Part shown: positions 41,589 to 50,542 of the stretch, piece by piece
How positions within the stretch are numbered: the stretch's first letter is position 1
How the letters are laid out: every line of letters begins with the position of its first letter
Assembly (NCBI GenBank): GCA_903835075.1
Contig: CAILLM010000009.1
Coordinates: forward strand, 1-64,000
Origin: Candidatus Staskawiczbacteria bacterium
Lineage (GTDB): Bacteria; Patescibacteria; Paceibacteria; Paceibacterales; Staskawiczbacteraceae
Direction: 5' to 3'
Length of the DNA: 64,000 bases
Translations under genes and position numbers: made by a program
The notes under the pieces: generated by a model
Told to the model about the DNA's origin: nothing
The model's database searches: none
Seen by the model: the letters and a program-made list of their open reading frames with translations, nothing else

Positions 41589-42191
41589 ATGGAAAAAAGA
41601 TATAGAATTTTTATTGCTATAAATTTGTCCAATGACATTAAACGAGTGTTAGAAAAACACCAGAAAGAAATTCGGGGCAGGTTTACTTTAAGCCAAGGCG
41701 AAGACGTCAGCGAATGGGCTAAGTGGGAACCCAAAGAAAATTTGCATATTACTTTGGAATTTTTGGGTGCGCTTACTGATGCTGAAATTGGTGAAATTTG
41801 TGTAGTTGTAAAAGAAGTTGCCGAAAGACATAGTGGATTTTCTTTAAATTTAAACAAAATTTTATATGGACCGCCTAAAAAGATGCCACCAAAATTTGTT
41901 TGGGTGGAAGGTGAAAAATCTGAAGAGCTAACGGCGCTTCGCCAGGACTTAGAAAACTCCTTAGCCGAAAAAGTTGCTTTTGTCCCTGAAAATAGAGCGT
42001 TTTCGCCACACATTACATTGGCTAGAATAGGTGCTTGGGGGTTTAAGGCTATTGAGCCCGAAGAGCGCCCAGAAATAAATGAAAATATTGATCTGGCTTT
42101 TACCGTTGAATCAATTGAAGTTATGGAATCTGAAATGAGAAAAGGCGGGCCAATTTATACAGTTTTAGAATCACATAACCTGCAAAACTAA
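41589..42191 (+). CDS. thpR: RNA 2',3'-cyclic phosphodiesterase (2'-5' RNA ligase family)
   Basis: The 200-residue protein is a 2H phosphoesterase with both H-x-T/S motifs, LHITLEFLG and PHITLARIG, plus RIFIAINLSNDIKRVL at the start. Such enzymes hydrolyse 2',3'-cyclic RNA ends. The start at 41589 agrees with the family; a TAATAT about 8 nt upstream suggests a leaderless mRNA. murC follows 2 bp downstream. Confidence 0.9.
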   Translation: MEKRYRIFIAINLSNDIKRVLEKHQKEIRGRFTLSQGEDVSEWAKWEPKENLHITLEFLGALTDAEIGEICVVVKEVAERHSGFSLNLNKILYGPPKKMPPKFVWVEGEKSEELTALRQDLENSLAEKVAFVPENRAFSPHITLARIGAWGFKAIEPEERPEINENIDLAFTVESIEVMESEMRKGGPIYTVLESHNLQN

Positions 42192-42193
42192 GT

Positions 42194-43525
42194 ATGAAAA
42201 TACATTTAATTGGAATTGGTGGGATAGGGGTGAGCGCATTGGCGCAATACTATTTATCAAAGGGGCACCAGGTTAGTGGCTCAGATTTAGTTGCTTCAGA
42301 AATTACAGATTTTTTAAAGAAAAAGGGCGTTAAAATATTTATTGGAAACCATGCTCAAAATATAAAAAGAGATGTAAGCATGGTTATTTACAGCCCTGCG
42401 GTAAAGAAAAGTAATCATGAATATAGAAAAGCCAAAGAACTAAAAATAAAAACTTTAAGTTATCCCGAGGCACTTGGCGAATTAACAAAAGAATATTATA
42501 CAATTGCAGTGGCGGGAGCTCATGGAAAAAGCACGACAACGGCGATGATTGCACTAATTTTGACCAAGGCCAAACTAGATCCAACAGTTGTTGTTGGCAC
42601 GAAATTAAAAGAATTCGGAAACAGCAATTTTAGGGCTGGGAATAGTAAATTTCTAGTTATTGAGGCGTGCGAATACGATTCTTCTTTTTTGAAATATAAT
42701 CCAAACATAACCGTAGTTACAAATGTAGATAAAGAACATTTAGACTTTTTTAAAACTTTTGCAAATGTTAAAAAAGCATTTAAAGATTTTATTTTAAGAA
42801 CTGCCGAAGATGGCTATTTAGTTTTTAATAAAGATAACCAAAGAATTTCTAATTTTCAAATTCCAATTTCTAATAAATTTTCAATTAAACAATTTTCAAT
42901 TAAACAACCAGAATCTCAGAAATTAAGCAAAATTTTAAAAGTTCCGGGAAAACACAACATTTATAATGCTTTGGGCGCCTTAAACGTTGCCAGAATTTTA
43001 GGTGTCCCAGATTCAATTTCTTTTAAGGCGTTAGAAGACTTTAAGGGGACATGGAGAAGGTTTGAATTAAAACAGGGGAAGGTTGGCAGTAAAGCAATAA
43101 CCGTAATATCGGATTATGCTCATCATCCGAATGAAATTTCAGCAACATTGTTGGCAACACGAGAAAAATTTCCAACGAAAAGCATTTGGTGTGTTTTTCA
43201 GCCACACCAACACCAGCGCACACATTATTTGTTTGGCGACTTTGTTAAAATGTTTCGCCAAATGCCAATAGATAAAATTATTATTACAGACATTTATGAT
43301 GTTGCCGGCAGGGAAATCCCGACTTCCTCGAGGACTCGCGATGGAATCGGAGCAAAAATAAATGAAACCAGTTCGCAAAAATTAGTTGAAAAAATAAATA
43401 AAGAAAATACTATTTATTTGCCAATTAATAATTTAGAAAAATACATCAAAGCAGACATCAAAAGTGGGGAAGTGCTAATTATTATGGGTGCAGGAGAAAT
43501 TTATAAATTGTTTGATAAATTTTAA
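42194..43525 (+). CDS. murC: UDP-N-acetylmuramate-L-alanine ligase
   Basis: MurC adds L-Ala to UDP-MurNAc. The 443-residue protein has the N-terminal Rossmann motif IGIGGIGVSALAQYYLSKGHQVSGSD, the ATP loop AGAHGKSTTTAMI, central EACEYDSSFL and C-terminal DYAHHPNEI, FQPHQHQRT. The closely related Mpl (tripeptide-adding) cannot be fully excluded but lacks support here. Probably co-transcribed with thpR. It ends just before the T-box promoter. Confidence 0.9.
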   Translation: MKIHLIGIGGIGVSALAQYYLSKGHQVSGSDLVASEITDFLKKKGVKIFIGNHAQNIKRDVSMVIYSPAVKKSNHEYRKAKELKIKTLSYPEALGELTKEYYTIAVAGAHGKSTTTAMIALILTKAKLDPTVVVGTKLKEFGNSNFRAGNSKFLVIEACEYDSSFLKYNPNITVVTNVDKEHLDFFKTFANVKKAFKDFILRTAEDGYLVFNKDNQRISNFQIPISNKFSIKQFSIKQPESQKLSKILKVPGKHNIYNALGALNVARILGVPDSISFKALEDFKGTWRRFELKQGKVGSKAITVISDYAHHPNEISATLLATREKFPTKSIWCVFQPHQHQRTHYLFGDFVKMFRQMPIDKIIITDIYDVAGREIPTSSRTRDGIGAKINETSSQKLVEKINKENTIYLPINNLEKYIKADIKSGEVLIIMGAGEIYKLFDKF

Positions 43526-43532
43526 ATAAGAG

Positions 43533-43844
43533 TTGACTCTACAGTACGATGTGCTAATATTAGTTATCTTTAAAAATTACAAAACCATTGATTCAGGTCC
43601 TTCGATTCCCAAGATCGGAGGGTGGGCCTGATGAGGTGATTTCTGCATTAGTGGAAATCCGGCTTCCTCCGTAATCATAGGATATTCGTTAACCCTGATT
43701 AGTTTCAGGGAAGTCGAAAAAGCGTCTCAACATTGTGTTGGGAAATCGGGGTGGTACCGCGAGTCCTTCGATCCTACTCAGGATTGAAAACTTCTCGTCC
43801 CTGTTGCGTAACTTGTTTACGCCATAGAGATGAGAAGTTTTTTT
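43533..43844 (+). promoter_or_regulatory. T-box riboswitch with its promoter and terminator
   Basis: Promoter TTGACT-16-TAATAT (43533-43560). The leader holds the invariant T-box GGTGGTACCGCG (43750-43761) and CGTCCCT (43796-43802), then a terminator AACTTCTC/GAGAAGTT with T7 (to 43844). Stem I is visible: CGGAGG (43616-43621) with CCTCCG (43666-43671), an AG-bulge-like TGATGA, and an apical GATTTC/GAAATC stem. The loop below, TAATCATA (43672-43679), would present ATC (Ile) followed by A as specifier; that reading is tentative. Uncharged tRNA should turn transcription on. Confidence 0.9.
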
Positions 43845-43898
43845 ATTTACGAAAATTTCTTATGTAGATCATTCACAATACAATAAAGTCATGAAATT

Positions 43899-44135
43899 AT
43901 GAGAATGACACAAAGCGAAACATTGCCGGCATATAATCCGGGGAAGAATTGTGCTAAATGCGGGAAAACGCATACTACATGGAGGCTAGTTGCTTCTACG
44001 CAAGATGGTAATTTGGTGGTCAGGCATAGTTTTTGTCCAACTATCACTCCAAAAGGAGAAATGCTTAACCTTTGCATGGAATGTAAGATGGTAGACAAAG
44101 GGACTCTTCGCGGAGAACCTGTGCGGCGACAGTAG
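43899..44135 (+). CDS. Small zinc-ribbon-like protein under T-box control
   Basis: The 78-residue protein has Cys18-x2-Cys21, His25, Cys46 and Cys59-x2-Cys62 (NCAKCGKTH and LCMEC), enough for a treble-clef or zinc-ribbon fold, and is otherwise basic and polar. I do not recognise the family. It is the only gene between the T-box and a terminator, so it is the direct target. Its base composition and terminator (T8-GCAT) put it with the atypical genes of this window. A regulatory or ribosome-associated role in starvation is conceivable but unproven. Confidence 0.65.
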   Translation: MRMTQSETLPAYNPGKNCAKCGKTHTTWRLVASTQDGNLVVRHSFCPTITPKGEMLNLCMECKMVDKGTLRGEPVRRQ

Positions 44136-44159
44136 AAACACTTGTAGCCGCTTTTTTTT
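44123..44159 (+). terminator. Terminator of the zinc-ribbon gene
   Basis: GCGGCGACA pairs with TGTAGCCGC (one mismatch) and overlaps the stop codon, then TTTTTTTTGCAT. It separates tyrS from the T-box transcript. Confidence 0.82.
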
Positions 44160-44237
44160 GCATCAAAATACTAAATCACATAAGCCTTTCATTTTTCTAC
44201 AAAAATTGCTATTATTTATTAATAAATAGATAAATTT

Positions 44238-45437
44238 ATGATAAATACAAATCCGCAAAAAATAGATGAGATATTAATTCGTGGAGTGGGAGAGGCGATT
44301 ATTAAAGAGCATCTCCAAGAAAGGCTATCTAGAGGAGAAAAACTTAGAATAAAATTTGGGATAGACCCCACTGGAAGTGTTTTGCATTTAGGGCATGCGG
44401 TTTGTCTGCTAAAATTGAGAGAACTTCAAGACGTGGGGCATCAAATTATTTTTTTAATAGGCGATTTTACGGCAAAAATTGGCGACCCAACGGGAAGAAC
44501 TTCGGCAAGGACGCCATTAACCGAAAAACAGATTAAGGAAAATATGAAAAATTACAGGAAGCAAGCAGGTTTAATTTTAGATTTGCGTAAAGTAGAAGTC
44601 CGTTACAACTCTGAATGGTGGAACAAGATGAATTTGGGTGAAATGATGCAATTATCAATGAAGGTTACATATAGTCAAGTTTCCGCCAGAGAAGATTTTA
44701 AAAAAAGACTTGCAGAAGATAAGGATTTTACTGTTGAAGAGTTTTTGTACCCTGTTTTGCAGGGGTATGACTCGGTTGCCTTAAAGTCTGATGTAGAAAT
44801 TGGAGGAACCGATCAAAAATTTAATATATTAATGGGACGACAAATTCAGAAAAGATATGGGCAAGAACCACAGGACGTTATTACTATACCATTGTTGGAA
44901 GGTTTAGATGGAAAAGAGAAGATGAGCAAGTCTCTTGGTAATTATATTTCTATTGTCGATGAGCCTTTTGATATGTATGGAAAAATTATGTCGCTTCCCG
45001 ATAGTTTAATTCTACGATATTTCGAACTTTGTACGAGGGTCTCTGCGGAAGAAATTTCTCAAATTAAAAAAATAGAAAATCCCCGTAATCAGAAGATGGT
45101 ATTAGCAAAAGAAGTTGTTAGAATGTATCACGGAGAAAAGTTAGCACTTAAGGCCGAAGAAGAATTTAATAAAATTCATAGGGACAAAGAACTGCCAAGT
45201 GATATGCCTATTTTCGAAACAGAAAAAGTAAATTATCCACCATTAGATTTATTATTTGATGCAAAATTGTCTGTTTCAAAAAATGAAGCTAAGAGATTAA
45301 TTGAAGGTGGTGGAGTGGAAATAATCAATGGAGAAATTAAACAAAGAGTTGAGGATTGGAAAAAAGAGATTAATTTAAAAGATGGCGATATTATAAAAGT
45401 TGGTAACAGAAAGTTTATTAAGATATCGATAAGCTAA
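44238..45437 (+). CDS. tyrS: Tyrosyl-tRNA synthetase
   Basis: The 399-residue class I synthetase has the HIGH-like FGIDPTGSVLHLGHAV, KIGDPTGRTS, GGTDQKFNILMGR, and KMSKS, plus a C-terminal S4 RNA-binding domain (LSVSKNEAKRLIEGGGVEIING). It belongs to the TyrRS group with HLGH and GGTDQKFN (TyrZ-like). A terminator lies between it and the upstream T-box gene, so it is probably not controlled by that T-box. Confidence 0.95.
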   Translation: MINTNPQKIDEILIRGVGEAIIKEHLQERLSRGEKLRIKFGIDPTGSVLHLGHAVCLLKLRELQDVGHQIIFLIGDFTAKIGDPTGRTSARTPLTEKQIKENMKNYRKQAGLILDLRKVEVRYNSEWWNKMNLGEMMQLSMKVTYSQVSAREDFKKRLAEDKDFTVEEFLYPVLQGYDSVALKSDVEIGGTDQKFNILMGRQIQKRYGQEPQDVITIPLLEGLDGKEKMSKSLGNYISIVDEPFDMYGKIMSLPDSLILRYFELCTRVSAEEISQIKKIENPRNQKMVLAKEVVRMYHGEKLALKAEEEFNKIHRDKELPSDMPIFETEKVNYPPLDLLFDAKLSVSKNEAKRLIEGGGVEIINGEIKQRVEDWKKEINLKDGDIIKVGNRKFIKISIS

Positions 45438-45451
45438 AAAATAAAAATTAT

Positions 45452-46771
45452 ATGAAAAAGATAATCATAATTTTTGCGATTGTTGCTATCCTTGTATTAG
45501 GAATTGGTGGAAGTTATTTGATGTCATATTTTTTTTCCGGCACTAATTATGCCAGTATTTTTTCGTCGATAATTAATACTAAGCCATCTATTCTTGTACT
45601 TAAATCAAGTTTTTTTAAGAATGATCCAATCGCAGTAAGCATAGCAAAAGGGAATGATTATCTTCTAAGCGATTCCTTTGAGCATATTAATAGTTTTGAG
45701 TTTAAATTATTAAGCGCATTTAAGCAATTAGGTTTTGTAGGGCTAGGATACAGCGCTTATGATGGACAATCTCCGGTTAGTGGAGCTGTAAACTATTTTA
45801 GAAAAATTCATAGTATTCGGGCATCAAATTATCTTGATAAAAAAACCTTAGAGTTTCTAGATAAGGAGCTTGCACAGAGAGAGATCAATGATAAAAAAGT
45901 TGCAACAACATATCCTCCATTTTCTAAATTTATGGATAGCCCTATTAATGAGCCACCTAAAGAACATCTTGCGATGTTACTTGCTGGATTATTTGGGTCT
46001 TTGCCAAAAAATATCACAAGTTTTGAGGGATGTCATAATGTTTGGACGGTTGAAGAATTTAGAGATAGCTTATCGTATGGTCTTGGGGGGAATTTAGGTA
46101 GATTTATTAGTGAAGATTCAACTAGATATCTTACGCCTCAAGAGTATAATGATTTGATATCAAACAATCAAACAGATTTTAAATACTGTAATGATTTATA
46201 TTATTCTGCTAATCAGCTAGATAATTGCTTAACCCCCGCCCTACATGTGAATACGCAGATTATGAGCGACTTTGATTATATTTATACTGTCACGCACGAA
46301 TTCGGACATTCTGTTGCTTTTAATAGTGATAATTTAACTGATGTCAGTAAACCCAGTGGAATTTGTCTATTTGGTGGCATTTCTTTTGTTATGGATTCTT
46401 CCTGCCCTGCGGGACATGTTAGCATTTCTGATAAAAAGCGTGTAGATAATAACGGCGAATTTATTAGTGAATATGCTAAAACTAATCAAGATGAGGACTT
46501 TGCAGAATCTTTTTCTGCTTACGTACTTGCTGGAGATGTCTTTAGAGAGAGAGCAAAAAGCAATTCATATTTAAAGCAAAAATACGATTTTTTGAAAAAC
46601 AATGTCTTTGATAAAAGAGAATTTGATACAGGTGGTTTGGAACGTTATGAGCTTTGGAATTCAAAACATAATAGTTTACCAAATGTTGTGCGAGATTACT
46701 TCACCCAAGAGTCTAGCTGGGTATGGGATTACAAATATAATATATTAAAACAGAGTAAATGGTTTTTCTAA
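45452..46771 (+). CDS. Membrane-anchored HExxH metalloprotease, unknown family
   Basis: The 439-residue protein has an N-terminal TM or signal (3-27). A segment near 90-135 (LKQLGFVGLGYSAYDGQSPVSGAVNYFRKIHSI...LDKKTLEFLDKEL) looks like a peptidoglycan-binding-1 type fold. The catalytic part has THEFGHSVAF (about 280-289), an HExxH zinc site, and downstream EDFAESFSAYV, which could give the third ligand as in gluzincins. It is probably a cell-surface protease. It follows tyrS by 14 bp. Confidence 0.75.
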   Translation: MKKIIIIFAIVAILVLGIGGSYLMSYFFSGTNYASIFSSIINTKPSILVLKSSFFKNDPIAVSIAKGNDYLLSDSFEHINSFEFKLLSAFKQLGFVGLGYSAYDGQSPVSGAVNYFRKIHSIRASNYLDKKTLEFLDKELAQREINDKKVATTYPPFSKFMDSPINEPPKEHLAMLLAGLFGSLPKNITSFEGCHNVWTVEEFRDSLSYGLGGNLGRFISEDSTRYLTPQEYNDLISNNQTDFKYCNDLYYSANQLDNCLTPALHVNTQIMSDFDYIYTVTHEFGHSVAFNSDNLTDVSKPSGICLFGGISFVMDSSCPAGHVSISDKKRVDNNGEFISEYAKTNQDEDFAESFSAYVLAGDVFRERAKSNSYLKQKYDFLKNNVFDKREFDTGGLERYELWNSKHNSLPNVVRDYFTQESSWVWDYKYNILKQSKWFF

Positions 46772-46806
46772 AACGATTAAAGTTAAGCAAATAAAAATAA
46801 AATAAT

Positions 46807-47391
46807 ATGAAAAAAACAACTATAATAGCAACAATTATAATTATTATTGTAATTTTAGGAATTGGAGGATATTTTTATTACGAAAACAGTTTGCCAAAAT
46901 CAAATCCAAAGCCTGTGACTTGCACCATGGATGCAAAAGTTTGTCCCAATGGTTCTTCTGTGGGCAGAACAGCCCCAAATTGTGATTTCGCACCATGCCC
47001 TGTTGGGGTTTCATATAAAAATTATGAATATGGATTTAATTTGAGTCTTCCAAATGCATGGTCAGATTATAAAGTAATTAAACAAAGTTGGCAGGGGCGA
47101 ACAGTTGATACGGGAAAAGTTGATTACACTGGGGTTGAGGTAATTATAAAAAATCCACAAACAACGCCAACACAAGCATGGCAAGATATTCCTGTTATGG
47201 TTTTTACGCCAGATGTTTGGAAATTAATTTCTGAAGAAAAAGTTGCAGTTAGTGCAGCTCCAATTCCGCCAGAAAAGATTGGGGAAAATGCAAAATATGT
47301 TTTTGCTACGCCACCAAGATGGTATGGTTTTACTGATGATAAGGGTTGGCAGGAAGCGGTTGATGCAGTAAAAACGTTTAAAGCTTTTTAA
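46807..47391 (+). CDS. Membrane-anchored protein with CPR-type Cys motif
   Basis: The 194-residue protein has an N-terminal TM (4-26), then a six-Cys-like short module TCTMDAKVCPNGSSVGRTAPNCDFAPCP (four Cys seen, Kazal-like spacing), which I know as recurrent in CPR surface proteins. A soluble domain (YKNYEYGFNLSLPNAWSDYKV...) resembling PsbP-like or DUF sequence families follows. Function unknown. Confidence 0.7.
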   Translation: MKKTTIIATIIIIIVILGIGGYFYYENSLPKSNPKPVTCTMDAKVCPNGSSVGRTAPNCDFAPCPVGVSYKNYEYGFNLSLPNAWSDYKVIKQSWQGRTVDTGKVDYTGVEVIIKNPQTTPTQAWQDIPVMVFTPDVWKLISEEKVAVSAAPIPPEKIGENAKYVFATPPRWYGFTDDKGWQEAVDAVKTFKAF

Positions 47392-47411
47392 TTAAATAAT
47401 AAAATAATTTT

Positions 47412-48866
47412 ATGCCAAGATTTTTAATAAAAGATACAGCAAAACATATAGGTGAAAAAGTGAGAATTTGTGGTTGGGTTGATACCAGAAGAGCTCACGG
47501 GAAAATTTTATTTATTGATTTGCGTGATATAAGCGGAATTATGCAGGTTGTTTTTGTGCCCTCAAATAAAGAAGTTTATGATTTGGCGCAAACTTTGAGG
47601 CCAGAATGGGTTGTGGAAATTAAGGGACAAATTGTTAAAAGGCCAGAGAATATGGTTAATGATAAAATTGAAACAGGAATGGTTGAGCTTTCTGTGGACA
47701 GCTTGAAAGTTTTGTCACAATCTGAAACTTTGCCTTTTCCAATTGACGGAGATGGTTACGATATTGGCGAAGAAAGCAGGATGAAATATAGATATTTAGA
47801 TTTAAGAAGGCAAAGGATGAAAGACAATATCATTATGCGACACAAAACTATAAAGTTTTTCAGAGACTTTTTAGATAAAGAAGGTTTTGTGGAAATAGAA
47901 ACCCCAATGCTAACAAAATCAACACCGGAGGGGTCTAGAGATTTTGTGGTTCCATCAAGGTTGCAACCTGGTAAGTTTTTTGCTTTGCCACAATCTCCTC
48001 AACAATATAAACAATTGCTAATGGTAGCCGGTATGGAAAAATATTTTCAAGTTGCTAGATGCATGAGGGACGAAGATTCAAGGGGCGATAGGCAATATGA
48101 GCACACGCAACTTGATATAGAAATGAGTTTTGTTGAAAGAGAAGATATTTTGGAATTGGTTGAAAGAATGTTGATAAAAATGATTGAGGTTGTTTATCCC
48201 AATAAAAAAATTCAAGAAACGCCATTTCCAAGAATTCCTTATGCCGAGGCAATGAAAAAATATAAATCAGATAAGCCCGATTTAAGAAATGATAAAAATG
48301 ATCCAAATCTTTTAGCTTTTTGCTGGATAGTTGATTTCCCTTTTTTTGAAAAAACAGATGACGGCGGTTGGACATTTGTTCACAATCCGTTTTCTGCTCA
48401 AAAAGAAGAATTTATTCAGAACTTGTTGGATGGCAAAGACATAGAAAAAATAATAGCCAACCAATACGACATAGTACTTAACGGCTGGGAATTAGCAAGC
48501 GGAGGAATTAGAAGTCATGACCCGAAGGTTCTTGAGAAGGTTTTTGAAATTATGGGATATAAAAAAGATGAAATTCAAAAACAATTTGGTCATATGCTGT
48601 CTGCATTGGGATTTGGTGCGCCCCCTCATGGTGGAATTGCTCCTGGAATCGACAGGCTGGTTTCTCTTTTGCAGAATGAGCCGAACATAAGAGAAGTTAT
48701 TGCTTTCCCAAAAACTGGTGATGGTAGAGATTTTATGATGGATGCTCCTTCGGAAATTTCTAAAAAACAATTGGATGAATTACATATAAAAACTGATTCA
48801 TTGAAAAATACCAAAGAAAAAGTGAAACCAGCAACTCAAAAAAAATCTACAAAAACTAAAAAATAA
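47412..48866 (+). CDS. aspS: Aspartyl-tRNA synthetase lacking the GAD domain
   Basis: The 484-residue class II synthetase has the bacterial OB-fold start (VRICGWVDTRRAHGKILFIDLRD), motif 2 (FQVARCMRDEDSRGDRQYEHTQLDIEMSF) and motif 3 (GGIAPGIDRLVSLL). Bacterial AspRS of about 590 residues carries a GAD insertion; here YKSDKPDLRND leads almost directly to FCWIVDFPFFE, so the insertion is gone. A Lys-rich tail ends the protein. Discrimination between tRNA-Asp and tRNA-Asn is not readable. Its stop overlaps the next start by one base. Confidence 0.93.
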   Translation: MPRFLIKDTAKHIGEKVRICGWVDTRRAHGKILFIDLRDISGIMQVVFVPSNKEVYDLAQTLRPEWVVEIKGQIVKRPENMVNDKIETGMVELSVDSLKVLSQSETLPFPIDGDGYDIGEESRMKYRYLDLRRQRMKDNIIMRHKTIKFFRDFLDKEGFVEIETPMLTKSTPEGSRDFVVPSRLQPGKFFALPQSPQQYKQLLMVAGMEKYFQVARCMRDEDSRGDRQYEHTQLDIEMSFVEREDILELVERMLIKMIEVVYPNKKIQETPFPRIPYAEAMKKYKSDKPDLRNDKNDPNLLAFCWIVDFPFFEKTDDGGWTFVHNPFSAQKEEFIQNLLDGKDIEKIIANQYDIVLNGWELASGGIRSHDPKVLEKVFEIMGYKKDEIQKQFGHMLSALGFGAPPHGGIAPGIDRLVSLLQNEPNIREVIAFPKTGDGRDFMMDAPSEISKKQLDELHIKTDSLKNTKEKVKPATQKKSTKTKK

Positions 48867-49840
48867 TGAACATAAAAAGGATTATTGCAGGACCATTATT
48901 ATCTGTTATATTTTTGATATTTTTTGCATATTTAATTTCTAATTTGCAATTGGTTTTTGATATAGGTTCAAAACATATAGGTGCAAAAGTTGATGGTAGT
49001 GAGCTTTTGGGAAGCGTTTCTAGTGGTGTTCAAAATGTTTTGCCAGATGTTAATAATAATACAACATTTATAATTGAAAATAATGTCACGCCCGTTATTG
49101 ATCGAAAAATTCCTGTTGTTGCAACAATAAATGCAAAATCAGCAATTTCAGTTGAAAGTAATCTTGACGGTACAAACAAAATTATTTTTGATAAAAATTC
49201 TGATGCAAAATTACCTATTGCCAGTTTGACCAAATTAATGACCGCTGCAGTTGTTTTGGACAACTACAATTTATCAGATACTTGGAAGGTAGATAAAATT
49301 GCTGACTCTCAGGCATCTATGAAACAAGATGTTAAGTTGGGAGATGAAATGACAGTAAATAGTTTTTTGGAAATAATGCTAATTGAATCTAGCAACAAGT
49401 CTGCATATACTTTGTCAGAAATAATTGGAGAGCCAAAATTTGTGGAATTAATGAATCAAAAAGCGCAAAGCATGGGTTTGGAAAACACTTCATTTTTTGA
49501 CCCAACAGGGCTAAGTTCGCAAGATGTTTCTACGGCAAATGACTTAGTAAAACTAACAGAATATATTTTAAAAAATTATCCTAAAATATCAGAGATAAGT
49601 CAGAAAAAAGAGCTTTATATAATTGGGTTTGGACAAGTTGTAAATACAGACCAGCTTTTAGGAGAAATACCCGAGGTAGTTTGTAGCAAGACAGGCTTTA
49701 CTACAACCGCAAAAGGATGCTTGCTTTTGGCAGTTAAAAATCCTAAAAATAATGACTATATAATTAATGTTATTTTGGGTGCAGATGATAGATTTTCTGA
49801 AATGAAAAAATTAATAAATTGGCCAACAACCTGTAAATAA
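48866..49840 (+). CDS. D-Ala-D-Ala carboxypeptidase, peptidase S11 (PBP5-like)
   Basis: The 324-residue protein has a TM or signal (7-29) and the S11 motifs SLTKLM (SxxK), SSNKS (SxN) and CSKTGFT (KTG). It trims pentapeptides of peptidoglycan. No C-terminal amphipathic anchor is evident, so the N-terminal TM anchors it. It is co-transcribed with aspS and the VanY-like gene. Confidence 0.92.
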   Translation: MNIKRIIAGPLLSVIFLIFFAYLISNLQLVFDIGSKHIGAKVDGSELLGSVSSGVQNVLPDVNNNTTFIIENNVTPVIDRKIPVVATINAKSAISVESNLDGTNKIIFDKNSDAKLPIASLTKLMTAAVVLDNYNLSDTWKVDKIADSQASMKQDVKLGDEMTVNSFLEIMLIESSNKSAYTLSEIIGEPKFVELMNQKAQSMGLENTSFFDPTGLSSQDVSTANDLVKLTEYILKNYPKISEISQKKELYIIGFGQVVNTDQLLGEIPEVVCSKTGFTTTAKGCLLLAVKNPKNNDYIINVILGADDRFSEMKKLINWPTTCK

Positions 49841-49843
49841 AAA

Positions 49844-50542
49844 ATGGAAAATAAGAAGGTATTATTTTTGTGTGTTATTTTGATAATTTTTATTTTTGGT
49901 GTGGGGTTGTATGTATTTAAATTACAAAAACAAAATAACAATATAGTTATTCCAGAATTGAAAATAGAGCAATCAAATAAAACAGAGAAATTAAATGCAG
50001 ATTATTTATTGGTGCAAATTGATAAACATCATTGTTTGTCAGCTGACTATACGCCCTCAGACTTAGTGAGCATTTCAAATTATAACATTTCTACTGAAAA
50101 TAATTTTAAACTTAGAAAAGTAGTAATTAATGATTTGGTTGCCATGGTTGCTTCGGCTAAAAAAGATGGAATTGATTTAAAAGTTATTTCAGCTTATAGA
50201 ACATATCAAGATCAAAAAAGAACTTATAATTCTTGGGTAAGTCAGTTGGGCGAGAAAGAAGCTGGTAGGCAAAGTGCGCCAGCAGGATGTAGCCAGCATG
50301 AATTGGGCACAGCAGTTGATTTTAATGAACTAAGTATTTCTTTTTCAAATACTCCAGCGGGAATTTGGCTTTCTAAGAATGCATGGCAATATGGGTGGGT
50401 AATTTCTTATCCTATAAATTCAGAAAATGTAACAGGTTATATTTATGAGCCGTGGCATTATAGATATATTGGAATAAAAAATGCTGAAGAATTAAAAAAA
50501 TCGGGATTAATATTAAGTGACTTTTTAAATATAAAAAAATGA
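49844..50542 (+). CDS. VanY/M15B-type D,D-carboxypeptidase
   Basis: The 232-residue zinc peptidase has a TM anchor (about 4-23), the zinc site SQHELGTAVDF (H-x6-D) and YEPWHYRYIG (ExxWH). It hydrolyses D-Ala-D-Ala in muropeptides. Next to the S11 enzyme it gives two mechanistically different carboxypeptidases in one operon. The stop TGA overlaps the mraY start (ATGA). Confidence 0.92.
   Translation: MENKKVLFLCVILIIFIFGVGLYVFKLQKQNNNIVIPELKIEQSNKTEKLNADYLLVQIDKHHCLSADYTPSDLVSISNYNISTENNFKLRKVVINDLVAMVASAKKDGIDLKVISAYRTYQDQKRTYNSWVSQLGEKEAGRQSAPAGCSQHELGTAVDFNELSISFSNTPAGIWLSKNAWQYGWVISYPINSENVTGYIYEPWHYRYIGIKNAEELKKSGLILSDFLNIKK

Noticed and set aside
44160..44237. T-box as regulator of tyrS
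   Set aside because: A convincing terminator (44123-44159) separates the zinc-ribbon gene from tyrS, and no TAC specifier is evident in the stem I loop. Read-through is possible but not supported by the sequence.
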